50,832 nt of DNA from an uncultured Thiotrichaceae bacterium (GTDB lineage: Bacteria > Pseudomonadota > Gammaproteobacteria > Thiotrichales > Thiotrichaceae). The notes under the pieces are model-generated. The model ran no database searches and had not been told where the DNA came from. It was given only the letters and a program-made list of their open reading frames with translations. The position numbers and the translations under genes are program-made. The stretch's first letter is position 1, and each line of letters begins with the position of its first letter. Below, piece by piece: positions 17,012 to 24,980 of the stretch. The stretch lies in the NCBI GenBank assembly GCA_902727985.1, contig CACVAY010000007.1:1-50832 (forward strand), in the 5' to 3' direction.

Positions 17012-18286
17012 TTATGGCTTACTCTTCTCAACGAATGACTTTGCCTGTCCTACCCAGTCATCGCGCAATAATCGCCCCTGACTACCTAAGCTTTTATCAA
17101 AGTCATGTAAAGTATCCAATGACAACTCAGACAAACCCGTAAATGATTTAATCCCCATATCATAAAGTTTTTCACTCATTTTAGGACCAAGCCCTTTTAT
17201 TTTAGTAAGGTCATCCTCACTCGTTTCTTTATCTTGCCCTGCAGACGATTTCTTATGTGACAATGCCACCTCCCCATCATTGTAAATAGTAGTTTCCAAG
17301 TCATCCAAACGACTCATAACTACCTTCAATGTTTTTCGTAAGGCACGATTCTCACGTTTCAAAAACTGTTGCTTTTGCAATGCCGCATTAAACTCACTAC
17401 GGGTTGGGAGATTCGCTGCCTTATAAAGACGCTCGACTTGCTCATTCATTGCCGACTTCAGGCGCATGAAAGCATTAACCATATTCCCATAAACTGCTTG
17501 ATACTGAAGACTTAATACAAATTCCGCATACTGCTTTTCGTTGACATTAACCCAAGTATCAAACAGTTCTCGCAGAGTCGTGACTTCTTGCTCCTCCTTA
17601 CTGAGCTTCTTCATGTACGCACGCAAAGCTTGTATCGAATCAGTCCCCTGTATTGAAAAAATACCTAGATACTTTTTCAAGCATTCTTGATAATCCTGCA
17701 TCAACTTCGCGAGAACTTGTAATTGCTCCTGCGATTCTCGGGAATAACCAACACCGGGAGTTGATAGCATTTTACGCAGCTGATCCTGCCAACCTTGCGA
17801 ACTAGACGCTCCAAATGCCCCCATGTTCGGCATCATATCCATACCAAGGCTTTTCAAAACTTTTAACCAACCATCAGAATGCATGGGACCAACACCAACC
17901 GCTGAGTCAGGAACATTCCCCATAGCAATCTGTTTTGCCCAGTCAGAAAAGCCTTTTTCCATCATCGACATCCACAAATCCAGCGGTTCTTTTTTCTGAG
18001 GTTGAGCTGCATACAACTCCGAAGATTGATGCATCATCTCAGCCATCGACATATACATTCTTCCCATATCCGTTATACGAGACATAACATCATTAACGTC
18101 AGCTGGAGTAGCTTGTGATGAATTATTCCACCAATCTTCTAAAGTTTTCCCCCATGGCGGCATATTCATTTCTGACTCGGGTTGAGCGCTTGATGCCTTA
18201 ACCATATTTCCCCACACATCCCAATACTGTTTTTGCATATCAACCCAGTTTTTTTCCATTTCCTGAGTCCAATTAACATCGGTCAT
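17012..18286 (-). CDS. phaE: Class III PHA synthase subunit PhaE with C-terminal HhH module
   Basis: Partner subunit needed for class III PhaC activity. The start at 18286 is set by GGAGGAATAATT directly before the ATG; an ATG at 18304 lies upstream of that ribosome site. The protein is 424 aa. The N-terminal part is Trp/Met-rich and amphipathic (NWVDMQKQYWDVWGNM, MNMPPWGKTLEDWW), as in PhaE, and LKRENRALRKTLKVVMSRL is a coiled coil. The last 65-70 residues (DDLTKIKGLGPKMSEKLYDM and on) are a helix-hairpin-helix module that plain PhaE proteins need not have. The same kind of module ends the class I PhaC in this window. Confidence 0.92.
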   Translation of the reverse strand: MTDVNWTQEMEKNWVDMQKQYWDVWGNMVKASSAQPESEMNMPPWGKTLEDWWNNSSQATPADVNDVMSRITDMGRMYMSMAEMMHQSSELYAAQPQKKEPLDLWMSMMEKGFSDWAKQIAMGNVPDSAVGVGPMHSDGWLKVLKSLGMDMMPNMGAFGASSSQGWQDQLRKMLSTPGVGYSRESQEQLQVLAKLMQDYQECLKKYLGIFSIQGTDSIQALRAYMKKLSKEEQEVTTLRELFDTWVNVNEKQYAEFVLSLQYQAVYGNMVNAFMRLKSAMNEQVERLYKAANLPTRSEFNAALQKQQFLKRENRALRKTLKVVMSRLDDLETTIYNDGEVALSHKKSSAGQDKETSEDDLTKIKGLGPKMSEKLYDMGIKSFTGLSELSLDTLHDFDKSLGSQGRLLRDDWVGQAKSFVEKSKP

Positions 18287-18310
18287 ATAATTATTCCTCC
18301 ACAAAAAGGC

Positions 18311-18354
18311 TTGTGCGCCGCAAAATTAACATGCTATTTTGTGCGCGGCAACAA
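18311..18354. promoter_or_regulatory. Pair of PhaR-like operators in the phaE/phaA divergent region
   Basis: Two direct copies of TTGTGCGC(C/G)GCAA stand at 18311-18326 and 18339-18354, between the divergent phaE and phaA starts. The second, TTGTGCGCGGCAACAA, differs at two of 16 positions from the operator-like 16-mer found at both phasin promoters. They are inferred to be PhaR sites. Confidence 0.55.
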
Positions 18355-18393
18355 AGGCTACATTCACACTAGCACCTCAGGAGACTCTAAAAG

Positions 18394-19578
18394 ATGAACG
18401 AAGATATTGTTATCGTTGCAGCAGGAAGAACCGCCATTGGTAGTTTTAATGGTTCACTTTCTACCGTTGCAGCACATGAACTTGGCGCAACCGTTGTTAA
18501 AGACTTGCTCGAAAAAACGAATTTAAATCCAGACCAGATCGATGAAGTCATTCTCGGTCAAGTACTTACCGCAGGTGAAGGGCAAAATCCTGCTCGCCAG
18601 ACAGTACTTAGCGCTGGTCTACCAGATACAACACCTGCTATGACTATTAACAAAGTTTGTGGTAGTGGTCTAAAAGCAGTACACCTTGCTTTTCAAGCAA
18701 TTGCTTGCGGCGATGCTGACATCGTTATCGCTGGCGGTCAAGAAACGATGAGTCGATCGGCACACGTGCTTCCAAACTCTCGTAAGGGCCAAATGATGGG
18801 CAACTGGCCAATGGTTGATACCATGATTCAAGATGGCCTAACCTGTGCATTTAACGGCTACCATATGGGTATCACTGCAGAGAACATCGCTGATAAATTT
18901 GAATTCAGCCGTGATGAGCAAGATGCATTTGCCGCTCAATCTCAAAACCGCGCAGAAGCTGCTCAAAAAGAAAATGTATTCGATGAAGAGATTGTTCCAG
19001 TAACCATCCCACAGCGTCGCGGCGATCCGGTTGTCTTTGATACAGACGAATTCCCACGTCATGGAGCAACTGCAGAAGGCTTAGGCAAACTTCGCCCTGC
19101 ATTCAAAAAAGACGGCACAGTAACAGCCGGTAATGCATCAGGTATCAACGATGGCGCTGCTGCAGTGGTTGTCATGAGCGCAAGTAAAGCTGAAGAACTC
19201 GGCCTTAAGCCACTTGCTAAAATTGCTGGTTTCTCAAGCGCAGGTGTTGATCCTGCCATCATGGGAACCGGCCCTATTCCAGCAACGAAGAAATGTTTGG
19301 AAAAAGCAGGTTGGAGTGTTGACGACCTAGACATGATCGAAGCAAATGAAGCTTTCGCTGCTCAAGCAATGTCAGTCAACCAAGAGCTTGGTCTTGATAC
19401 TGACAAAGTAAATGTTAGTGGTGGCGCTATCGCACTTGGACACCCAATCGGTGCTTCTGGCGCACGTGTTTTAGTAACACTACTACACGGAATGAAACGT
19501 ACTGATGCAAAGAAAGGTCTTGCGACTTTATGTATCGGTGGTGGTCAGGGCGTTGCTATGGCCCTTGAATTGGTTTAA
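18394..19578 (+). CDS. phaA: Acetyl-CoA acetyltransferase (beta-ketothiolase)
   Basis: Condenses two acetyl-CoA to acetoacetyl-CoA, the first step of PHB synthesis; a cytoplasmic tetramer in this family. It is 394 aa. Catalytic residues are Cys89 ([13 protein letters not shown]), His350 ([12 protein letters not shown]) and Cys380 ([11 protein letters not shown]). AGGAG lies upstream of the ATG. It is followed by phaB 19 bases later. The general thiolase family also includes degradative enzymes, but the context makes the biosynthetic role by far the most likely. Confidence 0.96.
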   Translation: MNEDIVIVAAGRTAIGSFNGSLSTVAAHELGATVVKDLLEKTNLNPDQIDEVILGQVLTAGEGQNPARQTVLSAGLPDTTPAMTINKVCGSGLKAVHLAFQAIACGDADIVIAGGQETMSRSAHVLPNSRKGQMMGNWPMVDTMIQDGLTCAFNGYHMGITAENIADKFEFSRDEQDAFAAQSQNRAEAAQKENVFDEEIVPVTIPQRRGDPVVFDTDEFPRHGATAEGLGKLRPAFKKDGTVTAGNASGINDGAAAVVVMSASKAEELGLKPLAKIAGFSSAGVDPAIMGTGPIPATKKCLEKAGWSVDDLDMIEANEAFAAQAMSVNQELGLDTDKVNVSGGAIALGHPIGASGARVLVTLLHGMKRTDAKKGLATLCIGGGQGVAMALELV

Positions 19579-19597
19579 TTATTGTAAGGAGAATTTT

Positions 19598-20329
19598 ATG
19601 AGTAAAACATTACTAGTAACAGGCGGTACTGGCGGTATCGGAACAGCTGTATGTCAAAACATGGCAGACAAAGGCTACACCATCTTGAGCACGTACTACC
19701 CTGCTGAAGAAGAGCAGGCAAAAGAGTGGGCTGAAAAGCAATCGTTTGATGTGGCTATCTATTCTTGCGACGTAAGCGATTATGAGTCTTGTGCAGCCAT
19801 GAAAGAAGCGATTGCAGCTGATGGCCACAATGTTGACATTATTGTTAATAACGCAGGTATCACACGTGACGGCATGTTCCACAAAATGTCACCTGAAAAG
19901 TGGAAAGCAGTTATGGCAACAAACCTAGACAGCCTATTCAACGTTACTCACCAGTTTATCTCTGGCATGATCGAACGTGAATTCGGTCGCGTAATCAATA
20001 TCGCGTCAATCAATGGTCAGAAAGGTCAAGCCGGTCAAACTAACTACAGTGCAGCTAAAGCTGGCGCTCACGGTTTTTCTATGGCTTTGGCACAGGAAGT
20101 TGTTCGTAAAGGTATTACTGTAAACACAGTCTCTCCTGGTTACATCGGTACTGAAATGGTTATGGCTATCCGTGAAGATATCCGTGACATGATCATTGAC
20201 CAAATCCCAATGAAACGTCTTGGTCAGCCAGAAGAAATTGCATCATTAGTTGGCTACCTAGCTTCTGATGAAGCTGCTTTCATTACAGGCGCGAACTTCG
20301 CGGCTAACGGTGGACAGCACATGCACTAA
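19598..20329 (+). CDS. phaB: Acetoacetyl-CoA reductase
   Basis: NADPH-dependent SDR that makes (R)-3-hydroxybutyryl-CoA for the PHA synthases. The start at 19598 follows GTAAGGAGAATTTT. A frame open from 19505 is only an extension inside phaA. The product is 243 aa with the cofactor loop TGGTGGIGTAVC, NNAGITRDG, the catalytic YSAAK and SPGYIGTEMV. The C-terminus FAANGGQHMH is typical of PhaB. A terminator follows at 20369. Confidence 0.96.
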   Translation: MSKTLLVTGGTGGIGTAVCQNMADKGYTILSTYYPAEEEQAKEWAEKQSFDVAIYSCDVSDYESCAAMKEAIAADGHNVDIIVNNAGITRDGMFHKMSPEKWKAVMATNLDSLFNVTHQFISGMIEREFGRVINIASINGQKGQAGQTNYSAAKAGAHGFSMALAQEVVRKGITVNTVSPGYIGTEMVMAIREDIRDMIIDQIPMKRLGQPEEIASLVGYLASDEAAFITGANFAANGGQHMH

Positions 20330-20368
20330 AAGCTTCGATGAGATGCAATCGCATCTTAATTAGCTTTC

Positions 20369-20399
20369 AAAGGTGTGTCTTTTTTAGGCACACCTTTTT
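20369..20399 (+). terminator. Terminator after phaAB
   Basis: AAAGGTGTGTCT at 20369-20380 pairs over 12 positions (one G-T) with AGGCACACCTTT at 20386-20397 around a T loop, and further T follow. A smaller hairpin (AGATGC/GCATCT, 20341-20356) stands just before it. Confidence 0.85.
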
Positions 20400-20577
20400 A
20401 CCTCACTCAGTAACAAACTTTCCTAGCCTTGTCTCTTCATATATAAAGAATAAATCCAATTCTTATCTCAAAAATACCCACATCTGGTGAGCACCCTCCA
20501 TCAGCGATATAGCTATTAGAATCAAACAACGCCATAATACACACCATTCATTCAATGCCTCACGCAAGCACACCTCC

Positions 20578-21030
20578 ATGACTCAAGAACGACTCATCAA
20601 AAAATACCCGAACCGCCGCCTCTACGACACAAGCCAGAGCAAGTACATCACGCTCAGCAATATGCGGGAGCTGGTCATCGAGGAAGTTCCTTTCAAAGTG
20701 ATTGATCGTCAAACCAATGAAGATATTACGCGAAGTATCTTATTGCAGATTATTATGGAGCAAGAATCAGGTGGGAAGCCGCTTTTCAGCGCTGAATTAT
20801 TAATGCAATTTATACGTAACTACGCAACGGCAAGCCCTGAAACATTCTCATCTTTCCTTGGACAAAGTCTAAGCGCCTTTAATGAGAACCAAAAACTTAT
20901 TACGGACCAGATGCAGAAAACACTATCAGGCACTTCGTTTGATGCATGGCTGAAAATGAATGAACAGAATATGCAGGCATGGAATCAAATGCAGCAAAAT
21001 ATTCTCAAAAACTTAATTCCCGAAAAATAA
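20578..21030 (+). CDS. phaR: Polyhydroxyalkanoate synthesis repressor PhaR
   Basis: Represses phasin and other pha genes and is released when it binds nascent PHA. It is 150 aa. The N-terminal DNA-binding domain has the diagnostic IKKYPNRRLYDTSQSKYITL and FKVIDRQTNEDITRSILLQI. The second domain has LFSAELLMQFIRNYA, and the C-terminal part is Gln/Met-rich and amphipathic (WLKMNEQNMQAWNQMQQNIL), fitting PHA binding. A set of shared operator-like sequences at the phasin and phaE/phaA promoters is its likely target. No obvious Shine-Dalgarno is seen before the ATG. Confidence 0.95.
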   Translation: MTQERLIKKYPNRRLYDTSQSKYITLSNMRELVIEEVPFKVIDRQTNEDITRSILLQIIMEQESGGKPLFSAELLMQFIRNYATASPETFSSFLGQSLSAFNENQKLITDQMQKTLSGTSFDAWLKMNEQNMQAWNQMQQNILKNLIPEK

Positions 21031-21034
21031 AAAA

Positions 21035-21058
21035 GCCACCTGTTAAACAGGTGGCCTT
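21035..21058. terminator. Bidirectional terminator between phaR and phasin
   Basis: GCCACCTG at 21035-21042 pairs perfectly with CAGGTGGC at 21048-21055. Four A precede and CTTT follows. On the minus strand the run is TTTTTTATTTTT, so it is strongest for the phasin gene at 21125 but lies directly after phaR as well. Confidence 0.85.
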
Positions 21059-21124
21059 TCATCATACATCGAATTTTAACTCCACCCAGAAGACAAAGGC
21101 TTCTGGACTTGGATGCTGACGATA

Positions 21125-21553
21125 TTAAGCAGCCTTAGTTGCTTTCGAAGCTAACTCAGTTACTTTTTCCATGTTTTCTTCAACAGCTTTCTGGCTAAGC
21201 TCAGATGCTTTTTCTGCACTATCAGAAGCATATGTACGAGCTTCTTCGTAGATGCCAGCCATTTCTTCACGAACACCATTTAAAGTCTCAACAGCTTCAC
21301 GAACGTTAGACAACCACTTTCCATTACACTCAGAGACTGTAGTCTTTTGAAGCTCAACCAACTCTTTAACATCTTTTGTGTTAGCAAAAGTTTCAGCGCT
21401 CTTCTGTGCTGACTCAAAACATGACTTGAAAAGCTCAGATTGCTTTGCACCAAGCGCTTCGAAAGTCTTGATGTTTAGCTCAGCCATACGCTGCGCAGTA
21501 GTCATTGAGTTTTCGTTGAAAGTTTTCATTAGATCCATCATTTCGTTTTGCAT
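21125..21553 (-). CDS. phaP: Phasin (PHA granule-associated protein)
   Basis: Granule-coat protein of 142 aa, helical and amphipathic, of the phasin_2 type: NEMMDLMKTFNENSMTTAQR, LNIKTFEALGAKQSELFKSC and an Ala/Ser/Glu-rich C-terminal coiled coil. It has its own strong promoter with two PhaR-like operators. It lies downstream of the class I phaC on the same strand but is separated from it by the R-M cassette. Confidence 0.88.
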   Translation of the reverse strand: MQNEMMDLMKTFNENSMTTAQRMAELNIKTFEALGAKQSELFKSCFESAQKSAETFANTKDVKELVELQKTTVSECNGKWLSNVREAVETLNGVREEMAGIYEEARTYASDSAEKASELSQKAVEENMEKVTELASKATKAA

Positions 21554-21603
21554 TATCGTATTCCTATAAAGAGTAATTTGTTAAAAGCCTGTAAAAACAA
21601 CCT

Positions 21604-21667
21604 TTGTTGCAGTGCACAATACGAAATACGAGTCCCCTTGTCAATATATTTTTGCTGCACTGCACAA
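21604..21667 (-). promoter_or_regulatory. Phasin promoter with two PhaR-like operators
   Basis: On the minus strand TTGACA (21639-21644) and TATTGT (21616-21621) are exactly 17 bases apart, a strong sigma-70 promoter. One operator-like 16-mer, TTGTGCACTGCAACAA (21604-21619), overlaps the -10 box. The other, TTGTGCAGTGCAGCAA (21652-21667), lies just upstream of the -35 box. This placement fits repression by PhaR. Confidence 0.75.
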
Positions 21668-21719
21668 AAATATATTCACACCACTTTTGAACACGATATA
21701 TTCACCAATCAACACCCCA

Positions 21720-21755
21720 AAAAAAGGGCTACCATTCTCACAAATGGTAGCCCTT
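21720..21755. repeat. Left direct repeat / terminator of the R-M cassette
   Basis: A 36-bp sequence identical to 24895-24930 and in the same orientation. It is an 11-bp perfect hairpin (GGGCTACCATT / AATGGTAGCCC, loop CTCACA) with six A in front, so on the minus strand it is a Rho-independent terminator. It ends the R-M operon here. Confidence 0.9.
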
Positions 21756-21794
21756 TGGCTGATAAACGATATTTTAGATATTCTTCTCTATGCT

Positions 21795-23042
21795 TCAATC
21801 CACTTTTTTGGATTTTTGAATATCCAGTATTTCATCAATAAAATCTGACAAACTATACAACCAGTCTTTTTGATCTTTCGTGTATGCAAATTGCGCAGAA
21901 GCAGGGACAACTAATTGCAGATTTTTATCTTTCATTTCATTAGTTTGATCAATACTTATCCCCGACTGCAAAGTAACTAGATGTTTCTTTTCAATACGAT
22001 CTGCCTCAGACAGAACTTGCCTCCATCTATCCTTACAAGAGGTTTTTGCCCCAAGCATTCTTAAAGAACCACTAGAAACTTCAGAACTATGGTAATTCTC
22101 AAAAGATGGAAAAATGAAATCAGGTTTGGCTTTATTTTCTGTTATCTTCCCAGCCTTACGTCCTTGTTCAAATATCAAACCATTTGCCAAGAAGATTTCC
22201 TCAAGATGGTTTTCGAAAGCATAACCAACTCTCGACTTACGACGATTTTGAATACTCAATGAGTACCTAATAAACCCATCTACATCATCGCAAAATCCCT
22301 CTAGCAACCGATCTTTGACTAAATATCTTTCATAGATGCGGAATAAATACTCTTCATGCTCTATTCCATTTATCAACATCTCATCTGGTGCTTCTACTGG
22401 TGTTATCGACAAACTCATGGTTTCCATAGCAAAAGCACTAAATTCTTTAGTGGATGGAAAACCATCTGGGAAACGCTCCAATATGATACGTAAATAATCC
22501 TCATCATCCGGCTCAGCATCATCAAAAGTGAGCCCTATGGTTTCAAGTAACATGCGAACTGGAAAAACCAGCTCAACCCCCTGAACCGCTGAATTTTTAA
22601 ACCTGCCAGTTACATCATCTATTTGAAAAATACTTCTCAGTTGATTCTCAATTGTACTTTCCGAAGGAGTAATGACGACCAACAAAGAACCATCTTTCAT
22701 TTTTGCAATCAGGAGAAAGTCCCCTGCACTCATTAACTCAGTTACTTCATTGGACTTATAATACAAACGAAATTCAGGACTACGCCTTGGGTTTCCTCTA
22801 CGGCTGTCGTACCAACTTACCGAATGCTGACAAACAACAGGACTATCGTTTTCATCATTGATATACACACACGTACAATCAAAATGCTTCGTTTCAACAG
22901 AGTCACCCAAAAACTCTTTAAACCCCACACTCACTAAGCCACCAATTTCATGTTGATTAGACTTACTTAGCTCCGCATCAACGGCACTAAGGTATTTTGT
23001 AGCAACACCCTCGAAATAATCCTGCAAGGTTTTATGCATCAT
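21795..23042 (-). CDS. EcoRII-type restriction endonuclease
   Basis: Type II (probably IIE-like) endonuclease, 415 aa. The C-terminal domain (about 270-400) closely follows EcoRII: RVGYAFENHLEEIFLANGL, AKPDFIFPSFENYH, MLGAKTSCKDRWRQVLSEAD and KHLVTLQSGIS. Asp308 and Lys333 are the likely PD-(D/E)xK residues. The N-terminal part (1-170) fits the effector DNA-binding domain of EcoRII. The expected target is CCWGG, inferred from family and from the neighbouring Dcm-like methylase. Its ATG overlaps the vsr stop (ATGA), and a run of 11 G lies just before it in the mRNA. Confidence 0.9.
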   Translation of the reverse strand: MMHKTLQDYFEGVATKYLSAVDAELSKSNQHEIGGLVSVGFKEFLGDSVETKHFDCTCVYINDENDSPVVCQHSVSWYDSRRGNPRRSPEFRLYYKSNEVTELMSAGDFLLIAKMKDGSLLVVITPSESTIENQLRSIFQIDDVTGRFKNSAVQGVELVFPVRMLLETIGLTFDDAEPDDEDYLRIILERFPDGFPSTKEFSAFAMETMSLSITPVEAPDEMLINGIEHEEYLFRIYERYLVKDRLLEGFCDDVDGFIRYSLSIQNRRKSRVGYAFENHLEEIFLANGLIFEQGRKAGKITENKAKPDFIFPSFENYHSSEVSSGSLRMLGAKTSCKDRWRQVLSEADRIEKKHLVTLQSGISIDQTNEMKDKNLQLVVPASAQFAYTKDQKDWLYSLSDFIDEILDIQKSKKVD

Positions 23043-23512
23043 TGTTCTTTAATCCCCCCCCCCCAGCTAATCTCCGAAAACCGACTATCAAATAACATCC
23101 ATTCCTCTATCCTGTCGACAAGTTGATGAATATTCATGGAATACTTACCCCTTATAGAACACTCCCAAACTACTAAAACTCTCCATCCACATGCCAAAAG
23201 TTGTTGAATAACATCTTGATCCCGAACTTTATTACTATTTATTTTCTTCAGCCAAAACTCTGTTCTGGTTTGTGGAACTTTAAAAAGATGACAATCGTGC
23301 CCATGCCAAAAACAACCATGAACAAAAATGACTACTCGGTATTTTGCTAAAACCAAATCAGGTTTGCCTGGCAACTTTTTATCATGAATACGATAACGAA
23401 AACCGCGGGCAAAAAGAGCTTTTCTTATCAATATTTCAGGTTTGGTATCTTTTGATTTGATACCAGACATCATTTCACTACGCTTCTTTTTGCTTACTAT
23501 ATCAACCATCAT
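23039..23512 (-). CDS. vsr: Very short patch repair endonuclease Vsr
   Basis: Nicks next to T:G mismatches arising from deamination of methylated cytosine in Dcm-type sites. It is 157 aa: RSEMMSGIKSKDTKPEILIR, GFRYRIHDKKLPGKPDLVL (catalytic Asp about 52), and VIFVHGCFWHGHDCHLF with His65, Cys67, His72 and Cys74 for catalysis and zinc. It overlaps the methylase stop by one base (TAATG) and the restriction gene by four. The codons near the end (TGG GGG GGG GGG) form an 11-base G run on the coding strand, a likely slippage site. Confidence 0.95.
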   Translation of the reverse strand: MMVDIVSKKKRSEMMSGIKSKDTKPEILIRKALFARGFRYRIHDKKLPGKPDLVLAKYRVVIFVHGCFWHGHDCHLFKVPQTRTEFWLKKINSNKVRDQDVIQQLLACGWRVLVVWECSIRGKYSMNIHQLVDRIEEWMLFDSRFSEISWGGGIKEQ

Positions 23513-24765
23513 TAGCCAAAAAGTCGATATTGTCTGTCTTCAACATCTTCTTCTTTCGAAGCAATAATATAGGGTTTCATAATCCTCGCTACCTCTCGTA
23601 TGACAGGGACAGCAACTGAATTACCAAATTGCTTGTAAGCCTGTGTATCTGAAACGGGTATTTTAAAACTGTCAGGATATCCCATTAGTCTTGCACATTC
23701 TCTTGGTGTAAGCCTCCTGGGGTTTTTGTCTTCCCCTTGATACACCAGGATTTCAGAGCCATCTTTATAGTATCTGGCAGATAATGTACGCGCAGTATCA
23801 TCCGGTTTAACCATTCCATAACCAAAACCGTTTCCTTTAGCCTTATGTTTCGCAGCATAGTCAAACAAATAAGTCCAAAGCTTGTCGCTCAATGTATATT
23901 TAGGATTAACCAAGCCTCCATCGGTTTGTATCCATTGTGAGCCATCATCAAAAACTTCTGTTCCATCTTCAGGATGAAGAATATCTGCCATTGATGTTGC
24001 TGACACGTCCGGCTTCTTGAAAAGATCCCAAGAAAAACCTACATCTTTTCTAAAACCTACAATGTAAATACGTTCACGATGCTGGGGAACAAAGCCCTTG
24101 GCATCAATAACCATCGGATAAACTTCATACCCTAAATCATCCTCAAGAGTACGTTTAATAACTCTAAACGTATTACCCTTATCATGACTCTTCAGATTTT
24201 TAACATTCTCAAGTAAAAAAGCCTTAGGTTGTTTTTCTCTGATAATTCTTTCAATATCAAAAAACAATGTCCCCTGAGTATCACAATCAAAACCATGACT
24301 TCTGCCCATAGAGTTTTTCTTGGAAACTCCTGCAATTGAAAAAGGTTGGCAAGGGAAACCCGCTAACAGGAGATCATGATCAGGAACATCGTTTTCATGG
24401 ATTTCAGTAATATCTCCTTGAACAGGATGATCCATTGGAAAGTTTTCACTGTACGTTTTTACCGCATATTTATTCCATTCACTCGTGAAAACGCACTTAC
24501 CTCCCACTGATTCGAACCCCATTCTGATACCACCTATACCTGCAAAGAGATCGATAAATGTAAAATCAGAATGAGAACTCGATTCAGAGGAAAGAGGGAT
24601 GACTAACTGTTGCAACCCATGTGCCGCATATTTGGGAGGGCCTCCCTCATTTACCTCCCATCTTTTTACTGTCCTGACATCACGGCCTATATAGTCAGCA
24701 ATTTCTTTTTGTGTATAAACATTTCTAGCTTGCTTCAGTAAATCTTTGGGAGATAACTCATACAT
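23512..24765 (-). CDS. C5-cytosine DNA methyltransferase, Dcm/M.EcoRII-like
   Basis: Methylates cytosine in, most likely, CCWGG and protects against the EcoRII-like enzyme downstream. It is 417 aa. An N-terminal HTH (about 18-38, [20 protein letters not shown]) precedes the catalytic motifs: [26 protein letters not shown] with nucleophile Cys139, [42 protein letters not shown] and [13 protein letters not shown]. The N-terminal HTH of M.EcoRII-type enzymes is known to autoregulate. A palindrome by the promoter is a possible operator. It is first in the M-vsr-R operon. Confidence 0.95.
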   Translation of the reverse strand: MYELSPKDLLKQARNVYTQKEIADYIGRDVRTVKRWEVNEGGPPKYAAHGLQQLVIPLSSESSSHSDFTFIDLFAGIGGIRMGFESVGGKCVFTSEWNKYAVKTYSENFPMDHPVQGDITEIHENDVPDHDLLLAGFPCQPFSIAGVSKKNSMGRSHGFDCDTQGTLFFDIERIIREKQPKAFLLENVKNLKSHDKGNTFRVIKRTLEDDLGYEVYPMVIDAKGFVPQHRERIYIVGFRKDVGFSWDLFKKPDVSATSMADILHPEDGTEVFDDGSQWIQTDGGLVNPKYTLSDKLWTYLFDYAAKHKAKGNGFGYGMVKPDDTARTLSARYYKDGSEILVYQGEDKNPRRLTPRECARLMGYPDSFKIPVSDTQAYKQFGNSVAVPVIREVARIMKPYIIASKEEDVEDRQYRLFG

Positions 24766-24799
24766 AATTCTATTTTACCCGCTAGGATTATTTGGGGAC

Positions 24800-24851
24800 A
24801 TTACGTCGTAATTTATTCCTAGATTGTAATACAAAAAAAATTCTGTACCAA
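24800..24851 (-). promoter_or_regulatory. R-M operon promoter with palindromic operator candidate
   Basis: On the minus strand TTGGTA (24846-24851) and TACAAT (24823-24828) are 17 bases apart. The perfect palindrome ATTACGTCGTAAT (24800-24812) covers roughly the first transcribed bases. The methylase N-terminal HTH could bind there and limit its own synthesis. Confidence 0.6.
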
Positions 24852-24894
24852 TAGATAGCCATGTAACAAATCAAAAGATAAGCATCCTTCCAAC

Positions 24895-24930
24895 AAAAAA
24901 GGGCTACCATTCTCACAAATGGTAGCCCTT
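24895..24930. repeat. Right direct repeat / terminator of class I phaC
   Basis: The second copy of the 36-bp hairpin sequence found at 21720-21755. On the minus strand it follows phaC and gives a hairpin plus six T, so it is that gene's terminator. After the identical core the two copies share GGCT with one mismatch before it, then diverge. Confidence 0.9.
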
Positions 24931-24980
24931 AGGCTTTTCAGCAATGTATCAGGGTTAACCTGAACAATTAAACGCTAGAC

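Noticed and set aside
19505-19597. N-terminal extension of PhaB starting at 19505.
   Set aside because: It lies within the phaA coding region in another frame, and a strong ribosome site (TAAGGAGA) directly precedes the ATG at 19598.
21795-24765. Transposase or integrase that moved the R-M cassette.
   Set aside because: All frames between the direct repeats are accounted for by the three R-M genes; no mobility gene remains.
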